Assembly (NCBI GenBank): GCA_964492845.1
Contig: CAZBMZ010000012.1
Location: 62,001 to 126,000 of the forward strand
Reading direction: 5' to 3'
DNA from: JADJPF01 sp964492845
Lineage (GTDB): Bacteria > Acidobacteriota > Blastocatellia > Chloracidobacteriales > JADJPF01
Length of the DNA stretch: 64,000 nt
The notes under the pieces are model-generated. The model searched no databases and was not told the origin of the DNA. It worked only from the letters and a program-made list of their open reading frames with translations. Of this stretch, positions 1 to 8,473 are shown in pieces (position 1 is the first letter of the stretch; every line of letters starts with the position of its first letter). The translations under genes and the position numbers were made by a program.

Positions 1-2
1 AT

Positions 3-911
3 GATCGACTAGTTGCTCCTTTTGTATCAGGAATATATGCAGGAAATACAGAAGAGCTAAGTTTGGCCGCAAGTTTTCCTACACTTGCAACATTAGAAAA
101 TAATTATGGTTCTCTTTTGATAGGAGCTATAAAAACAGCACGTAATAATAAAGCTTCTGGAAAAAAGCCTATAGCTAAACGTCTTTGCTCCTTTGCTGAT
201 GGTCTAGCTACTTTTCCTCAAACCATTGCTAATTACTTAAAAGATAGCTTAAAAACAAATTGCGAGATCTTATCTATAAATATAAATAAGGGAAATTATA
301 TTATTAAATATAAGCAAAATAATGTAGTTACTGAAGTTATTAGTAAATGTTTGGTTTTAGCTACACCAGCTTATATCTCTGCAAAATGGCTAAGTAATTT
401 CCCTGGTTTAGCTAATGAGCTTTTAGCAATTAAATATGCCCCTATTGCCGTTGTACATTTAAGTTTACCTTTAGAAATGGATCTAAATGGATTTGGCTTT
501 TTAGTCCCAAGAAACCAAGGCATTAGATTATTAGGCTCTATTTGGAGTTCAAGTCTTTTTCCAAACCGCGCTCCAGATAAAGAGATACTTTTAACAAACT
601 TTATTGGCGGATCACACGATGAAAAGGCTATAGAATTAACAGATGAAGAGCTAGGACAAATTGTTAGTCAAGAAATAAAATCTATCTTAAATCTTAAAAA
701 TACTCCTAAAGCTATTAGTATCTATAAATACCAAAAAGCAATACCTCAATATACCCTAGGTCATTTAACTAGGTTAGCTACTATTGAATCAGAGCTTAAT
801 AGTCAACTGGGAATCTATTTGGCTAGTAATTATCTTCAAGGTGTATCTTTAGGAGATTGTGTTAGCCGAGCTAATAAACTAGCTATAACAATCAAAGATT
901 TCTTAAATTAG
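3..911 (+). CDS. hemG: Protoporphyrinogen/coproporphyrinogen oxidase, C-terminal part (cut by left edge)
   Basis: The frame is open from base 3 to the stop at 909-911, giving 302 residues, so the gene enters from the left and no start is visible here. The first residues (PFVSGIYAGNTEELSL) match the well-conserved mid-protein motif of HemY/HemG-type FAD flavoproteins, and the end (YLASNYLQGVSLGDCV) matches the C-terminal FAD-contact motif, usually written as a G-x-S-x-x-D-C segment. The enzyme oxidises protoporphyrinogen IX or coproporphyrinogen III in heme synthesis. Which of the two cannot be told from this part. The family is usually about 450-480 residues, so roughly 150-180 N-terminal residues, including the Rossmann dinucleotide site, lie outside the window. 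A heme supply fits the many cytochromes encoded further on. A TTG at 63 is not the true start because homology continues upstream of it. Confidence 0.88.
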   Translation, partial: DRLVAPFVSGIYAGNTEELSLAASFPTLATLENNYGSLLIGAIKTARNNKASGKKPIAKRLCSFADGLATFPQTIANYLKDSLKTNCEILSININKGNYIIKYKQNNVVTEVISKCLVLATPAYISAKWLSNFPGLANELLAIKYAPIAVVHLSLPLEMDLNGFGFLVPRNQGIRLLGSIWSSSLFPNRAPDKEILLTNFIGGSHDEKAIELTDEELGQIVSQEIKSILNLKNTPKAISIYKYQKAIPQYTLGHLTRLATIESELNSQLGIYLASNYLQGVSLGDCVSRANKLAITIKDFLN

Positions 912-1076
912 GTCAAAAACATTTTAATAAGATCTACCAGTTAGAATTTTTAATTTCTCCAAAATTTTGAATTTTCCAAAAATCTGGAAAACGCGTTTTA
1001 GAAATAATCTTTTGATTTTATTAAAGTTAGAGCAAACTTTAATAAAAAATCAAACATCTGACCTGCGAATTTAAGT

Positions 1077-1105
1077 TTGACAAAGGTTATTTTGCTATGT
1101 TATAA
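1077..1105 (+). promoter_or_regulatory. Sigma-70-like promoter of the lytic transglycosylase gene
   Basis: TTGACA at 1077-1082 is a perfect -35 match, followed after 17 bases by TTATAA at 1100-1105. Transcription would start near 1112 and leave a leader of about 97 bases before the ATG at 1209. No other gene on this strand is nearby, so the promoter most likely serves the transglycosylase. Confidence 0.5.
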
Positions 1106-1111
1106 GCAGAA

Positions 1112-1208
1112 TACCCAACCGCATAGGCTAGTAGTCATCAAACTACTTCTAAAGCCGCAACTTTTTTACAGTAAAACTTAAGAAGTTCAAAATAAGGGGA
1201 AATCTGCA
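1112..1208 (+). promoter_or_regulatory. Structured 5' leader, riboswitch-like, family unknown
   Basis: The predicted leader contains nested stems. AGTAGT at 1130-1135 pairs with ACTACT at 1142-1147, and GGC at 1126-1128 pairs with GCC at 1154-1156. Purine-rich unpaired bases (ATA before, CTAAA after) sit between the stems. The architecture vaguely recalls the core of the GEMM-I (cyclic-di-GMP) riboswitch, where a GGC/GCC stem encloses a hairpin and an AAA run, but the diagnostic conserved bases do not match, so I do not assign it. The Shine-Dalgarno AGGGGA lies at the end of the leader, 8-9 bases before the ATG. Confidence 0.3.
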
Positions 1209-2663
1209 ATGCTATTTAAGAAGCTCTTTTTGTTCGGTGCTACCTTTTTGACGCTAGGAGCATTTTCTACAAGCTCACTAGCTCAAACCAACAACATAAC
1301 AAATTCTCCTATCCAATTCAAAAAGACTGTAGAAATAAAATCTATAAACCCTGAAATTCAAAAAATTATTAATTCGGCTGAACAACAATATCGCTTAGGA
1401 GAAGATCTATTAGCCACCAAACAATATGAGCAAGCTCGTCTAGCTTTTGATCGTGCGGTTGACATAATGCTTACAGCCAATAACGGCGCACGTAATGACC
1501 AAAATTTCCGCGCCTTTTATTTAGAACTAGTAGAACGTGTTTATAAACACCAATTAATTGCTTGCCAAAGCTCAGACCTAGGTTTTAACTATCAATTATA
1601 TGAACCTTCCCCATTAGATGAACTATCAAAAATAGATTTAGATTCCGAAGGTGTTTCTAGCTTAGGTGAAAATATTGATATTAAAGGCTTTGACTTTGAA
1701 TTTATCTCTCATCCTTCTGTAGTACAATTCATTAACTTCTTTACTCAAGGTAAAGGTCGAAATACTATGGAAATTGGCCTTCGTCGTTCTGGTCGTTATC
1801 GTGCAATGGCAGAGCGTATTTTTAAAGAAGAAGGCGTACCTCTAGACATCATTTGGTTAGCCCAAGTAGAATCTGTTTGGACACCTCAAGCACTATCAAC
1901 AGCAGCAGCAAAAGGTATTTGGCAATTTATTCCATCAACTGGGGAACGCTTTGGACTACGTCAAACAGGAATGATTGATGAACGTGTTGCACCAGAAAAA
2001 GCTACTCGTGCAGCAGCCCGCTACTTAAAATTCTTAAATAACTTTTTTGCAGGTGATTGGCTACTAGCAATGGGAGCTTATAATTGCGGTGAAAATGGCA
2101 TGGATCGTGCTATTGGTCGTTGTGGATATGCTGATTTTTGGGAAGTTTATGATAGAGGACTTCTACCACAAGAAACCCGTAATTATGTACCTGCAATTTT
2201 AGCAGTTATGACTATTGCTAAAAACCCAGCAAAATACGGCTTTAATGTCGAACCAGAAACAGAATTAGCCTATGATACTTATAATTTAACAGCCGCATTA
2301 GATTTACGTGTAGCAGCTTCATTATTAAATACTCCTTATGAAACCATTCGTGACCTAAATCCAGAATTAAAACGAGGCGTTACCCCATCAGATGGTTTTT
2401 CTCTAAAACTTCCAAAAGGCTCTTTAAGCGAATTTGAAGTAGCTTTTAGCCAGCTACCTGTAGAAAGTTATTTACGGCCCGGCTCACCTGATGGTGATGA
2501 AATGTCATCCCGTTATAAAACTCGTTATGTCAAACATTCTGCTCGTCGTGGTGGTCGTTATAAGGTTAGACATGCTACAACAAAGAAATCTTACAACAAA
2601 TCTTCTTATAGTAAATCCTCTAAAGCTAAGTATAAGAGCAGTTATCGCGCTCGTCGTCGTTAA
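1209..2663 (+). CDS. MltD-like membrane-bound lytic murein transglycosylase
   Basis: A secreted enzyme that cleaves the glycan strands of peptidoglycan without hydrolysis, leaving 1,6-anhydromuropeptides. Residues 1-25 are a signal peptide ending in SSLAQ. The SLT (goose lysozyme-like) domain spans about 190-340. It has the catalytic glutamate in WLAQVESVW near residue 220, followed by the typical AAAKGIWQFIPSTGERFGL stretch and the GAYNCGENGMDRAI motif. A degenerate LysM-like segment follows at about 360-410. The last 45 residues are an unusual Ser/Lys/Arg/Tyr-rich basic tail that may bind anionic wall polymers. The start is supported by AGGGGA 8-9 bases upstream. A strong hairpin terminator follows directly. 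The family assignment is firm; the exact Mlt class is less so. Confidence 0.88.
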   Translation: MLFKKLFLFGATFLTLGAFSTSSLAQTNNITNSPIQFKKTVEIKSINPEIQKIINSAEQQYRLGEDLLATKQYEQARLAFDRAVDIMLTANNGARNDQNFRAFYLELVERVYKHQLIACQSSDLGFNYQLYEPSPLDELSKIDLDSEGVSSLGENIDIKGFDFEFISHPSVVQFINFFTQGKGRNTMEIGLRRSGRYRAMAERIFKEEGVPLDIIWLAQVESVWTPQALSTAAAKGIWQFIPSTGERFGLRQTGMIDERVAPEKATRAAARYLKFLNNFFAGDWLLAMGAYNCGENGMDRAIGRCGYADFWEVYDRGLLPQETRNYVPAILAVMTIAKNPAKYGFNVEPETELAYDTYNLTAALDLRVAASLLNTPYETIRDLNPELKRGVTPSDGFSLKLPKGSLSEFEVAFSQLPVESYLRPGSPDGDEMSSRYKTRYVKHSARRGGRYKVRHATTKKSYNKSSYSKSSKAKYKSSYRARRR

Positions 2664-2683
2664 AAATAACACCTCAAAAATTG

Positions 2684-2717
2684 AAAGATCCGTGCAGAAA
2701 CCTGTTCACGGATCTTT
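2684..2717 (+). terminator. Rho-independent terminator after mltD, overlapping the next gene's start region
   Basis: AAAGATCCGTG at 2684-2694 pairs perfectly with CACGGATCTTT at 2707-2717, an 11-bp stem with a 12-base loop, and is followed by TGTTTTA. The T-rich tail runs directly into the ATG at 2724 of the following gene. Confidence 0.8.
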
Positions 2718-2723
2718 TGTTTT

Positions 2724-3941
2724 ATGAAAAACTTTCCCTCCAAACTTACCTTCTTTTTTACTATTGCTTCTTTCCTTATACTATCAGCTTTACTTAGTAC
2801 AAATATAGTAGCTAAAGCAGGCTATACCGATAACCAATATGGAAATGATTTTACAGTTTTTTATGCTGCATCAAGAAATTTATATAATTTTGGCGACCCT
2901 TATAACCATCCAATAGCAACTAATACCCCTTATTTATATTTACCATTATTTGCCTTTCTACTTATTCCATTAGCACTACTTCCCCTACCTTTAGCAGCTA
3001 CTATTTGGTATTGGCTTAATATTTTATTTTCTCTATCAGTAATTTTTATTAGCAGTAAACTAGTATCTTCTGACCTCAATAAACAAATTATTATTAGCTC
3101 TTTGTTATTAATTTCTTTAGCAAGACTTATTTTAGATAACTTATTTTGGGGACAAGTTAATATACTAGTAACATTGCTTATTTTACTTTGGATATTAGCT
3201 AAAAAGAAAAACTTAGCTTGGTGGGGCGAAATAGCCCTAGCTACAGCAATTGCAATTAAAATAACCCCTGCATTATTAGGCTTTTATCTAGTCTTAAAAC
3301 GTCGTTGGAGAGATTTAATTCATCTAACTATTTGCTTTTTAACTCTGACTGCTATTTCTTTGATACCTTTAGGAAATCAGTCTAAACCTTTATTAATAGA
3401 TTGGTTTAAGCGCACTATCTTAAATGGAGAAGGTTTTAACTGGGCATATGCTGGAAATCAATCCTTAAGAGGTGCTATAGAAAGACTTTTTACTAGCACT
3501 AGTACAGAAGCTAGTTATTATCCTAATGTAAATTACTTTGATTTAAGCAAAGGTCAGACAAGTTTTATTTTTCTTGTTCTAGCTATTAGCTTACTAAGTT
3601 ACTATAGCTATAAAATACTAAAGCAAAAACAAGGAATTATTATAGCTGAAGTAGCGGCTTGTTGCTGTTTAATGTTGCTGCTTTCTAATTTAAGCTGGAA
3701 AGCTCATTTTATTTTATTAGCAATACCCTTGGCTGTTTTAGGAGAAAAGATTTTTTCCAGATCAAAACTTGAGAGGACTTTTTCAATAATAGGTTTATTA
3801 GCTTTTTTTCTTCTTACTAGTTTAACAATACAACCAATTATTGGCAGTCAACTACATCAATGGTTTGAAACACACTCTTATTATTGCGTAAGTACAACAA
3901 TATTTTTTTTCCTGTCTTTAAGAATGACTAGTAAAATATAG
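2724..3941 (+). CDS. Glycosyltransferase family 87-like (DUF2029) polytopic membrane protein
   Basis: A 405-residue integral membrane protein with about ten hydrophobic segments. Near the N terminus it has the GT87 signature: an acidic pair before an aromatic stretch (NDFTVFYAASRNLY), then DPYNHP and a YLPLFAFLLIPLALLPLPLA helix. GT87 enzymes use polyprenyl-phosphate sugars, typically mannose or arabinose, to glycosylate envelope lipids or polysaccharides on the outer face of the inner membrane. Donor and acceptor are not predictable here. The ATG at 2724 follows the mltD terminator by only 6 bases, so there is no room for a separate Shine-Dalgarno. No alternative ATG exists until late in the frame. 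Expression may depend on read-through or on a promoter inside mltD. Confidence 0.75.
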   Translation: MKNFPSKLTFFFTIASFLILSALLSTNIVAKAGYTDNQYGNDFTVFYAASRNLYNFGDPYNHPIATNTPYLYLPLFAFLLIPLALLPLPLAATIWYWLNILFSLSVIFISSKLVSSDLNKQIIISSLLLISLARLILDNLFWGQVNILVTLLILLWILAKKKNLAWWGEIALATAIAIKITPALLGFYLVLKRRWRDLIHLTICFLTLTAISLIPLGNQSKPLLIDWFKRTILNGEGFNWAYAGNQSLRGAIERLFTSTSTEASYYPNVNYFDLSKGQTSFIFLVLAISLLSYYSYKILKQKQGIIIAEVAACCCLMLLLSNLSWKAHFILLAIPLAVLGEKIFSRSKLERTFSIIGLLAFFLLTSLTIQPIIGSQLHQWFETHSYYCVSTTIFFFLSLRMTSKI

Positions 3942-4062
3942 TAATACTTTTTATGTACTTAAAATATTTGTTTCCTATAGAGACTTGAATTAACAACAAA
4001 AAAAGTGTTATCTATTATTGTTTGCCCACAGTAAAAAATCCACAAAATGCTTAGGATAGCTT

Positions 4063-4812
4063 GTGCTAATTGGAAACCTTAAAGATCGTCAGTTACCACA
4101 ATTGCTTTACCAACTCCATTCTAACAATGCTGTTGGAACATTAATGATCACATTAAATGAAATACGCAAAGCGGTTTTATTTGATAATGGTCAAATTATT
4201 TCTGCCTACTCAAATGTTAGAGAAGATAGTTTAGGAGAAGTCTTACTTAGATCAGGTACTATTACAGTAGAAGAATACCTTGATACACAAGTACAGGTTA
4301 GACAGGGAAAGCGATTTGGACAAATACTTTTAGAAACTAATAAAATTACTGAAACAGAATTAAGCCAACAAATGACTTATCAAGTATTAGGTATTATTTA
4401 TAGTCTTTTTCGTTGGCAAACAGGTCATTTTGAATTTGCTGACGGTAAACTCCCCCCTAAAGACTTGCCAAACTTAGGTATCTCTACACTAGATATTGTC
4501 TTACAAGGTGTTAAATTAATCCGTAGTTGGGATCATATTCGCAAAGAAATAGACTCTTTAGATGAAGAATTAGAGCGTTCACAAGATTGGGAGATACGTT
4601 TGTCACAATTAAAATTAACTCGAAATGAGCTAGAAGTTTTCCATATAGTTGAACCAGGCGTTACAATTCGAGATATTTGTTTAGTAAGTAAACTAAACTC
4701 TTTTGAAACTTGCCGTCTTTTAACAGGTTTTCTAATAATAGAGTTAATACAAAAACGTGGTATACCTAGCTGGGTAATTTTGGATAGTTTTTCTGATGAG
4801 TCAATATCATAA
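4063..4812 (+). CDS. DUF4388 (PATAN-like) domain protein
   Basis: A 249-residue soluble protein. The first ~95 residues match the DUF4388 type (GNLKDRQLPQLLYQL, then GTLMI and VLFDNGQIISA), a small alpha/beta domain common in acidobacterial, deltaproteobacterial and cyanobacterial signalling proteins. In cyanobacteria related PATAN domains belong to response regulators that control type IV pilus motility. The rest is charged and helical, with no recognised domain. The GTG at 4063 is preceded by AGGA six bases upstream. The gene stands alone between a glycosyltransferase and a helicase. A link to the pilus block four kilobases downstream is possible but is only inference. Confidence 0.7.
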   Translation: MLIGNLKDRQLPQLLYQLHSNNAVGTLMITLNEIRKAVLFDNGQIISAYSNVREDSLGEVLLRSGTITVEEYLDTQVQVRQGKRFGQILLETNKITETELSQQMTYQVLGIIYSLFRWQTGHFEFADGKLPPKDLPNLGISTLDIVLQGVKLIRSWDHIRKEIDSLDEELERSQDWEIRLSQLKLTRNELEVFHIVEPGVTIRDICLVSKLNSFETCRLLTGFLIIELIQKRGIPSWVILDSFSDESIS

Positions 4813-4933
4813 ATTTTTCTGCTATCTTTCGTCTAAGCTATCCCCAAATTTTCTTTCTAATGTTATTATTAGTCGTAAAATTTTTGGAGTATTTAATAAA
4901 ACTTTGTTAACGTATTTTTCAGTAGTATAAATT

Positions 4934-6874
4934 ATGGAAGAAATTTTTGGCCCACAAGGTTTAATTGCTAAATATCACCCTAATTATGAATATCGCCCTG
5001 GTCAAGTTACTATGGCAAATGCTATTTTCTCAGCAATGAATAAAGGCAAATGCCTGCTAAGTGAAGCAGGAACGGGAACAGGCAAAACCTTAGCTTATCT
5101 TGTACCAGCACTTGCACTAAACAAAAAAGTTGTTATTTCCACTGCAACAAAAAATTTACAAGAACAACTTTACTACAAAGACATTCCCTTCCTAGAAAAA
5201 ACTCTGGGACGTAAGTTAAAGGTTAGTTACTTAAAAGGCCGTTCTAATTATCTTTGTTTATATCGGCTAAAAAGGGCAGAACAAACCCCAATTTTACAAG
5301 GGTTAGAAGAACTAGATTTATTTGACGGGATTCGTCGATGGGCATTAGATACTGAAACAGGCGACCGCGCTGAGTTAGTAGATTTACCAGAAAACGTTAA
5401 TTTTTGGCACCATTTAGATGCTCGTAGCGATATTTGCATTGGTCAAAAATGCCCTGATTTTGAATCTTGTTTTATTACAAAAGCTCGCCAAAAAGCTCAA
5501 GAATCAGATATCATTATAGTCAATCATCATCTCTTTTTTGCTGATTTAGCATTACGTAATAATGATTACGGTAAAATCCTGCCAGATTATTCTATTGTTA
5601 TTTTTGATGAAGCACATGAGATAGAAGAAATTGCAGCAGAATATTTTGGTACAGGAGTAAGTAATTATAGTTTCAATGATTTAATTACAGATTTACAAAA
5701 ACTTCCTGTTACCGATCATGACAATGCAGGTAGTTTGCTTAAAGCTATGGCTAGGTTAGCAGAACAAGCAGAGAAGTTTTGGACAGTATTTTATCGAAAA
5801 ACTCCAGAAGAAAGCCGTCAAAGTTTCCCTTTAGAATTTTTTGTTAAGCAAACCTCTACAGGTACTAAACAGCCTACAGATGCAGGAGAAAGCTTTATTG
5901 CTTTAGACAATGCTTTAGAACGTCTAATAGCTACATTACTTAATATTAAAGACCCGCCTCCAGAACGTGATACTTTAGTAAGACGTGCTGAAGAGCTTCG
6001 TTTTGCCTTAGAATATATTGTTAGTAAAAGTGACCCTACTTATGTTTACTGGTATGAGAGACGTGGACGAGGGATTTTTTTGCAAGCAACTCCAATAGAT
6101 GTTTCTGTTATTCTCTCTGAACGACTTTTTGCAGAAGTGGACTCTGTAATTCTTACCTCTGCCACTTTGACTTCAAACAATAGTTTTGATTTTATTCGTA
6201 GCCGTTTAGGAACTGGGCCAGCACAAGAATTAAAAATAGATTCACACTTTGATTATGCCTCTCAAGCCTTATTATATTTGCCATCAGGGATGCCAGATCC
6301 AAATAATTTTAAGTTTACAGATGCAATAACTAGCGAAATAGTAGAAATTTTACTTTTAACTCAAGGTAGAGCTTTTGTTTTATTTACTAGCACTAACCAA
6401 ATGAGGGAAGTTTATCAAAGAGTACAACCTCAAATCCCATTTCCTACACTAATACAAGGACAAAGTTCAAAGGCTGGCTTGCTAGCGCGTTTTCGCTCAA
6501 CTCCAAATTGTGTACTTTTTGCAGTTAGTAGTTTTTGGCAAGGTGTTGATGTTCAAGGAGAGGCTCTTTCTTGTGTAATTATTGATAAATTGCCCTTTGC
6601 CGTGCCTTCTGATCCTGTTGTGCTAGCTAGGCAAAAATATATTGATGAACAAGGTGGGAATTCATTTTTTGACTACTCTGTTCCTCAAGCAATCATTAAG
6701 CTTAAACAAGGACTAGGACGTTTAATTCGTAGCCGGGAAGATCGTGGGGTACTTTCGATACTTGACCCACGTTTAAGAACTAAAAATTATGGAAGGTTAT
6801 TTTTAGCTAGCCTTCCTCCATGTCGTATAACAACACGTCGTGATGATATTGGGCTTGTGTTTTCAAAGAGATAA
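4934..6874 (+). CDS. dinG: DinG/XPD-type ATP-dependent DNA helicase with Fe-S domain
   Basis: A superfamily 2 helicase of 646 residues. Walker A is GTGTGKT near residue 45, and the DEAH box (IFDEAHEIEE) is near 224. The Fe-S domain cysteines sit near residue 104 (YLCLYRL) and in CIGQKCPDFESC at about 168-178, close to the spacing expected for a [4Fe-4S] cluster. Late motifs include SSFWQGVDVQG and the motif VI segment QGLGRLIRSREDRG. Such enzymes unwind 5'-to-3' and resolve R-loops, D-loops or G-quadruplexes. It lacks the N-terminal exonuclease found in some Firmicutes versions. No strong Shine-Dalgarno precedes the ATG. Confidence 0.88.
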   Translation: MEEIFGPQGLIAKYHPNYEYRPGQVTMANAIFSAMNKGKCLLSEAGTGTGKTLAYLVPALALNKKVVISTATKNLQEQLYYKDIPFLEKTLGRKLKVSYLKGRSNYLCLYRLKRAEQTPILQGLEELDLFDGIRRWALDTETGDRAELVDLPENVNFWHHLDARSDICIGQKCPDFESCFITKARQKAQESDIIIVNHHLFFADLALRNNDYGKILPDYSIVIFDEAHEIEEIAAEYFGTGVSNYSFNDLITDLQKLPVTDHDNAGSLLKAMARLAEQAEKFWTVFYRKTPEESRQSFPLEFFVKQTSTGTKQPTDAGESFIALDNALERLIATLLNIKDPPPERDTLVRRAEELRFALEYIVSKSDPTYVYWYERRGRGIFLQATPIDVSVILSERLFAEVDSVILTSATLTSNNSFDFIRSRLGTGPAQELKIDSHFDYASQALLYLPSGMPDPNNFKFTDAITSEIVEILLLTQGRAFVLFTSTNQMREVYQRVQPQIPFPTLIQGQSSKAGLLARFRSTPNCVLFAVSSFWQGVDVQGEALSCVIIDKLPFAVPSDPVVLARQKYIDEQGGNSFFDYSVPQAIIKLKQGLGRLIRSREDRGVLSILDPRLRTKNYGRLFLASLPPCRITTRRDDIGLVFSKR

Positions 6875-6977
6875 TCAAATATTGACACTAACTTAAGAAC
6901 TAGTTAGACTGCCAACTACAAATCACTTTAATTCACACATACAAGCCAATTTTTCAATATTTTTGGAGGTTTTAATA

Positions 6978-8216
6978 ATGGTTTCCAAAATTGCTAAATG
7001 TATTTCAGCAATAGCTTTTCTATTGGTTGTTAGCACTTTTGCCCTTGCCCAACAAGGAGCAGTAAAAGGAATAGTAAACGTTAAAAAAACTGCTAGCGGC
7101 CCACCAGAACCTACAGAAGGGCTAATTGTAGATATTTACCGAATCGATATTTCTAGCAAGTTTCAAACTAAAACAGATAAAAAAGGTGAATACTACCACT
7201 CACTACCCGCTTTTGGTGATTATGTAATTTCTGTATCTGGCCCTGCACTTGGTGCTATTACTTCCGGTAAATTTAGAATAACGGCTGATCAACCTTTAGA
7301 TCAAAACTTTGAATTAGTACCTGGTGATGGTCGTAGATTAGCTCAAGCCGAAGCCATTGAAATTGGAAAAAAAGGTGGGACTTTTGCTGCCGCAGGAGCT
7401 ACACCTAACCGTAAAATTTCTGAAGAAGAATTAAAAAAACAACAGGAAGAAGTTGCTAAAGTTGAAAAAGAAAATGCCAAAATCAAAGCTGATTTTGAAA
7501 GCGTCAAAAAACACGTAGAGGCTGGTGCGGCATTCTCACAAAAGAGCGACTATGAAAATGCAATTAAAGAATTTAAGGAAGCAATGGCTATAGATGATGC
7601 TCAATCCGTAGTCTATGCTCAACTAGCTCAAGCACTTTTTAATCTTGGTGCTGTTCGCTTTAATGCTAAAAAGAAAGATGAAGCCCAAAATTGTTTCAAA
7701 GAATCTGTACTATATGCGGAAAAAGCTACTCAATTAGCTCCAGATAATGCTGCTTACTTAAAGATATATGCTGATTCTTGTCATATTCTCTTTAAGCAAT
7801 TTCGTGGTACTGAATATGCGGACAAAGCCATTAGTGCTTATACTAATGGTTCAAATCTAGAAGCAGACGCAGCCAAAAAGACCAAAATGATTAACCGTGT
7901 AGCAGATATTTATTATTCTCAAGGAGATATGGATAAAGCTACTACTACCTATGAAAAAGTACTAGCAACAGATGCTAATAACACAGAAGCATTAAAAGGA
8001 AAAGCAAATATTATTTTAGCTACTACTACTTCCATAGCTACCCCTCAAGATAAATCCCGTTTAGAAGAAGCAATGTCTATCTATCAACAAATCGTAGATA
8101 AGCTTCCTGAAGGAGCAGAAAAGACAGAGGTTAATGGTTATATTGCTTACCTTCAAGATACAATGAAGATCGAACCACCTAAAAAAGGTAAAGATAAAGG
8201 TAAAGGTAAAAGGTAG
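6978..8216 (+). CDS. Secreted TPR protein with N-terminal carboxypeptidase-regulatory-like domain
   Basis: The protein begins with a signal peptide (MVSKIAKCISAIAFLLVVST, cleavage after FALAQ). Next comes a beta-rich domain of about 100 residues, similar to carboxypeptidase-regulatory folds (G.Y..SLPAFGDYVISVSGP). A charged helical linker at 130-165 leads to several TPR repeats to residue ~390, and the tail is very Lys/Gly-rich. I chose the ATG at 6978 because TTGGAGG at 6963-6969 is its ribosome binding site. A longer reading from 6963 would translate that site. This combination is common in acidobacterial secreted proteins, and no specific role can be given. Confidence 0.75.
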   Translation: MVSKIAKCISAIAFLLVVSTFALAQQGAVKGIVNVKKTASGPPEPTEGLIVDIYRIDISSKFQTKTDKKGEYYHSLPAFGDYVISVSGPALGAITSGKFRITADQPLDQNFELVPGDGRRLAQAEAIEIGKKGGTFAAAGATPNRKISEEELKKQQEEVAKVEKENAKIKADFESVKKHVEAGAAFSQKSDYENAIKEFKEAMAIDDAQSVVYAQLAQALFNLGAVRFNAKKKDEAQNCFKESVLYAEKATQLAPDNAAYLKIYADSCHILFKQFRGTEYADKAISAYTNGSNLEADAAKKTKMINRVADIYYSQGDMDKATTTYEKVLATDANNTEALKGKANIILATTTSIATPQDKSRLEEAMSIYQQIVDKLPEGAEKTEVNGYIAYLQDTMKIEPPKKGKDKGKGKR

Positions 8217-8233
8217 TTAGAGTTTCAAAATCT

Positions 8234-8264
8234 ATAAGTGAGGGGCGTATTTCTCCTCACTTAT
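8234..8264 (+). terminator. Hairpin terminator after the TPR gene
   Basis: ATAAGTGAGG at 8234-8243 pairs perfectly with CCTCACTTAT at 8255-8264 across an 11-base loop. It sits 18 bases after the stop codon of the preceding gene and is followed by TTAGCTTTTA, a modest T-rich tail. Confidence 0.65.
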
Positions 8265-8473
8265 TTAGCTTTTATCGGCTTTATTTTATTAAAATTTCCT
8301 TCCTGTTGTTTGTTAAGCATCCTTATTTTAATCTTCAACTTAATAGACATTGCTTGAAATTAAAGAATAGGTTAGAATCTGCTCAGTTTGGTTTTCAATT
8401 ATTCCAAAATTTAATCTCCAAATATCTAATCAACAATCGATCCTGACTAGTGATCGGGGGTAAAGTTACAACA

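Noticed and set aside
1100..1160. GEMM-I (cyclic-di-GMP) riboswitch
   Set aside because: The GGC/GCC stem and AAA run are similar, but the diagnostic conserved bases around the hairpins are not there.
2491..2727. Frame overlapping the end of mltD
   Set aside because: It lies in another frame inside a gene with clear domain matches and shows only low-complexity sequence.
6963..6977. Extended start of the TPR protein at TTG 6963
   Set aside because: The extension would translate the ribosome binding site TTGGAGG, and the ATG at 6978 gives a normal signal peptide.
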